Assembly: GCA_905250115.1 (NCBI GenBank)
Contig: CAJNOI010000027.1
Span: 1 to 64,000, forward strand
Direction: 5' to 3'
DNA length: 64,000 nucleotides
Origin: Adineta steineri
Lineage: Eukaryota; Rotifera; Eurotatoria; Adinetida; Adinetidae
Each line of letters starts with the position of its first letter. The first letter of the stretch is position 1. The notes under the pieces are model-generated. The model was not told the DNA's origin. It saw nothing but the letters and a program-made list of their open reading frames with translations, and searched no databases. Positions 61,206 to 64,000 of this stretch are shown one piece after another. Made by a program: the position numbers and the translations under genes.

Positions 61206-62843
61206 TGTTTACATTCTATTCTTTTTCTGCCATGTGACAGTGATGATATTCAAGGAGAAAAAGAATTAGATATTAACTTTAAAAGTACAACAGCGAAATT
61301 ATATGTACCAATCAAATGTTTAGATATTACATTTGATTAAAACTAAATTATATAGTTTATATTTTATCTAAGAGAACATTCTGTAATAGCTGACTGCATG
61401 ATAAATTTTTTACCATTTGTTTCATGTCAAAAAACCGCAGATGATGCTATTCATAGATTATTTTGTTTGTTAATAGTAGATCATGTCTAACTTATTAAAA
61501 GCTACAATTATTGATACAATGGAAACCTTGGATTCTATGGAGCAAGTTTTAAAGTATAAAATATAACAGCACTAGCAGATACAACGTAATAATCTATATA
61601 AATAGAATTTTTTCATACTGTGAAATAATGAATTCATAGAAATGTATGAATAGTATGGTGAACTCTATCTCAATAATGTGTTTTTATAAGTTGTTAATAG
61701 CAAAGTCTATGAATCAAGAATGTGATTAAATATATATATGATACTGATATAAACCCATTTGTTAAAGATGTTTTCTCTCTATTAGTGGTAGCAGCAGCTA
61801 TTTCCTCTTCCATATGATAAAACCCGTAGGGATTGTGCTAATATGTCTGACATGATAGATATCATTAGAAAAGTCTATATTTCCTTTTCTTATATTTTCT
61901 AATGTCATTCAATGTTATGTTTACTACAAATTTTATTTAATGATCAAATTGATGTAACTTAATTTGATAATATTCTTGTTTCTGATGATGGAAAAATAAT
62001 TATTTTTCATTCATGAATTTCATCTCAAAAAAAATTGCGGCTTATTCTTGTTTTAAAATTGCATCAAGTTCCGTTGGGAATGGATAATAATGAGTCTTAA
62101 AAAAATGACATTAGTTTGATTAAAAAAACATATAACGTCAAGAAAACTATTCCTACTATATTAACAAAGTTGTACAACAACTTAGTTTGATTTTGAATGC
62201 TCGTAAACATTCTTATATTGTTTTATATTCTTTCTTAACATCAATTGAAATTATACCTTCAGCTGGTACATATTAAACTTTTTCATTAATTAACTTTAAT
62301 CTGTATTAGTTGGACTTGATAGATCTTGAGACGAAGTATTTTCACGTGACTGCTCATCTGTTATATTCACGTGAGTTCTTGTTTGAGTAGCTACTTATCG
62401 AGCTGTGACATATATATGTATTCTTACTAGTTTTAATAACGTTAATTGATATTATTAACGAGAATGTAAAGAAGTTTATACCTGCATATAAACACGCACA
62501 ACCATATGGGTTTTACTTAGGTGCGATTTTCGGTTCAATTACTTCTGTTGTGGTAACGACAGGAGTTGATAATGGAGAAATTCCTTTCTGAGAACAGGAA
62601 CCACTATCCTTTTTTTTCTTTGAATGAAACTACCCTTCAATTATATTACTTTAAACATAAATTTTTATGTTAAAGAACAACAAATATTAACCGTATGAAA
62701 TTCTAAAAATCAACAGTAAGTAAAAAAGTAAAGTTTGAAATGTTATTTGTACAGATGTTGATGAAAAAACTACTATATCCTTACATGACGCTATAGTTTT
62801 TCTATAGACATACAAAAAACAATATTTTCAATAAAAGAAAGAA
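61206..62843. other. Non-coding, with decayed coding-like stretches
   Basis: About 1.6 kb that mixes AT-rich sequence with short plus-strand frames of protein-like composition but many stops: near 61240 (GEKELDINFKSTTAKLYVPI), 61485 (SNLLKATIIDTMETLDSMEQ), 62050 (LILVLKLHQVPLGMDN) and 62520 (GAIFGSITSVVVTTGVDNGE). They may be pieces of one dead gene or element. I cannot assign a family. Confidence 0.3.
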
Positions 62844-63092
62844 CTAAAAATACCCAAATGCAATCGAACATTGAGAAAAAGTCAAACATGATTGTTGATT
62901 GCATGTAATATTATTACAATCTAATAATGGATTTATATTAATAGACGAACGAAATGTTGGTGTACAATTTTCATTATCATCTAAACAACATTCACAAGTA
63001 CATTGTTTATCATCATTTTGATATTTTCTAGATTGGATATTTTGAAAGAGATGTAAAAAACAAAATAATAATATGATGATTGTTAATGGCAT
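62844..63092 (-). CDS. Small secreted Cys-rich protein, CTC-x-CC type (partial model)
   Basis: The first exon starts MPLTIIILLFCFLHLFQNIQS, a clear signal peptide, and continues with KQCTCECC, ENCTP, LDCNNITCNQQSCLTFSQC. The CTC-x-CC start with spaced C-x-P and C-x4-C-x3-C is like a family of small secreted invertebrate proteins I recall from rotifers and nematodes. The frame reads AFGYF and stops, but a GTATTTTTAG donor just before the stop (about 62855) suggests splicing to a further exon near 62700-62800 that I cannot place firmly. Function unknown. Confidence 0.5.
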   Translation of the reverse strand: MPLTIIILLFCFLHLFQNIQSRKYQNDDKQCTCECCLDDNENCTPTFRSSININPLLDCNNITCNQQSCLTFSQCSIAFGYF

Positions 63093-64000
63093 TTTATCGT
63101 CTTCTTTTTTCTATCAAGTAGACTAATGAGAGCGCCTTGAATAATTCATTTTTTTATTTGTACATTAATAATAAATTGTTTCCAATTTAGTCTAACGGAA
63201 AGTTTACATAGAAATAATAACAATCAATTTTTTTCTTCTATTTAATTTCATTTACTAGAAAAATAATTTCGATAAAATTTAATATATTTATCAATTACTA
63301 ATCAAAATGTCAGTTATTTTCTATTGAAAAAAAAAGAAAATTCTTCTAGTTCTTTTTTATTCTCGTTATTAATTGTCAATTGAAAAGTTCCGTACTTATT
63401 TCAAATGAATGTCAAGAACATTATGACAATATTTGATAAATTCCAGGCTCTGTAAAAGACATTTATGTATTCCTATCAAGCATCTGTATATTACATATTA
63501 GCTATCAAATATAGTAACATTTCTAAGATATACTTTTTTTTATCCACTTCTATATTTTTAATAGATTGTAAAATAAAAAAAATCAGTCAAGTAAATATTA
63601 ATAGAAATATATAACTCTCTTTCCTTATTTATATAAGAAAGAATAGTAATGTTATACTCATTAGTTTTATCTAATTTATTGTAATGATTGAAGACAGAAA
63701 TAAATGTAATATGTGTCTTGTTTTGTCTATTGTGGTTTCTCTTAATATCTTGTTATTCGCATGGTTGCTCGTAGAAAACAAGATAGAACAAGAATTTGTC
63801 ATTTATTGTTTTTTGTTATTCTTATTAAACAAGACCTAACAAAGCAAACTATTTTCTATATACATATTTAGTTGATGACAACATACGAACATCATCGTTT
63901 CTTTTTCTCCATCATGTGTTACACTGCCCACAGGAGATTATATGGTATGATGGATGATGAAGTGCGTGATGTATATTGACGTACTAACAAGTTGCCAAAT
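63093..64000. other. Right edge, no gene recognised
   Basis: About 0.9 kb of AT-rich sequence with no protein-like frame or repeat. It may hold the promoter of the Cys-rich gene and the flank of a gene outside the window. Confidence 0.5.

Overview
The window looks like an invertebrate nuclear genome, AT-rich, with many introns of about 50-60 bp and compact genes. A bdelloid rotifer or close relative is my best guess. The reasons are bacterial-style Kelch and FG-GAP propeller genes carried on animal-type secreted or membrane scaffolds with Thr/Ser-rich stalks, telomere-like CCCACA repeats nearby, probable spliced-leader acceptors right in front of start codons, and orphan Cys/His-rich families. 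The species assignment is inference. The conserved genes (MTOR, glycogen synthase, importin alpha, YKT6, DPM1, TRPT1) are plainly animal-type.

Layout. 0-8.5 kb: the 3' end of an unrecognised gene, a TMEM192-type lysosomal membrane protein, a nephrin-like Ig/FN3 adhesion receptor, a tRNA-like relic, and a small SRPBCC-fold protein on the minus strand. 8.5-21.5 kb is an accessory block: a decayed NADAR-domain fragment, a degenerate telomere-like tract, a type II membrane Kelch propeller gene (minus), a 1.7 kb diverged non-coding duplication, and a three-exon secreted PAN/stalk/FG-GAP gene with a broken reverse-strand reading frame in its last intron. 21.5-24.5 kb: one polyprotease gene (minus) with three trypsin domains, two of them catalytically dead.

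26-48.6 kb is a housekeeping block, mostly plus strand: glycogen synthase, a PTCD2-like mitochondrial PPR protein with an unusual Arg/Asn/Gly-rich tail, MTOR (most of it in one exon of about 7 kb), a dynein light chain LC8 domain with a long disordered N-terminus (minus), and importin alpha of the KPNA3/4 class. 49.3-55.4 kb: an orphan single-pass membrane protein (minus), a BRCA1-like tandem-BRCT protein carrying three copies of a CX4CX11CX2H motif, a 100-N assembly gap, and two tandem paralogues of an orphan Cys/His-finger, coiled-coil family. 56.3-60.6 kb: YKT6, DPM1 and TRPT1. The end holds two small Cys-rich secreted proteins (minus) and non-coding or decayed sequence.

The genes form no single pathway. 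MTOR and glycogen synthase are both nutrient-signalling or storage genes, but their proximity probably has no functional meaning. The strongest candidates for something undescribed are the finger plus BRCT protein, the tandem finger/coiled-coil paralogues, the polyprotease with mirrored 12-nt micro-exons, and the phase-1 modular build shared by the Kelch and FG-GAP genes. All splice models are mine, from GT/AG sites, frame continuity and protein similarity by eye.
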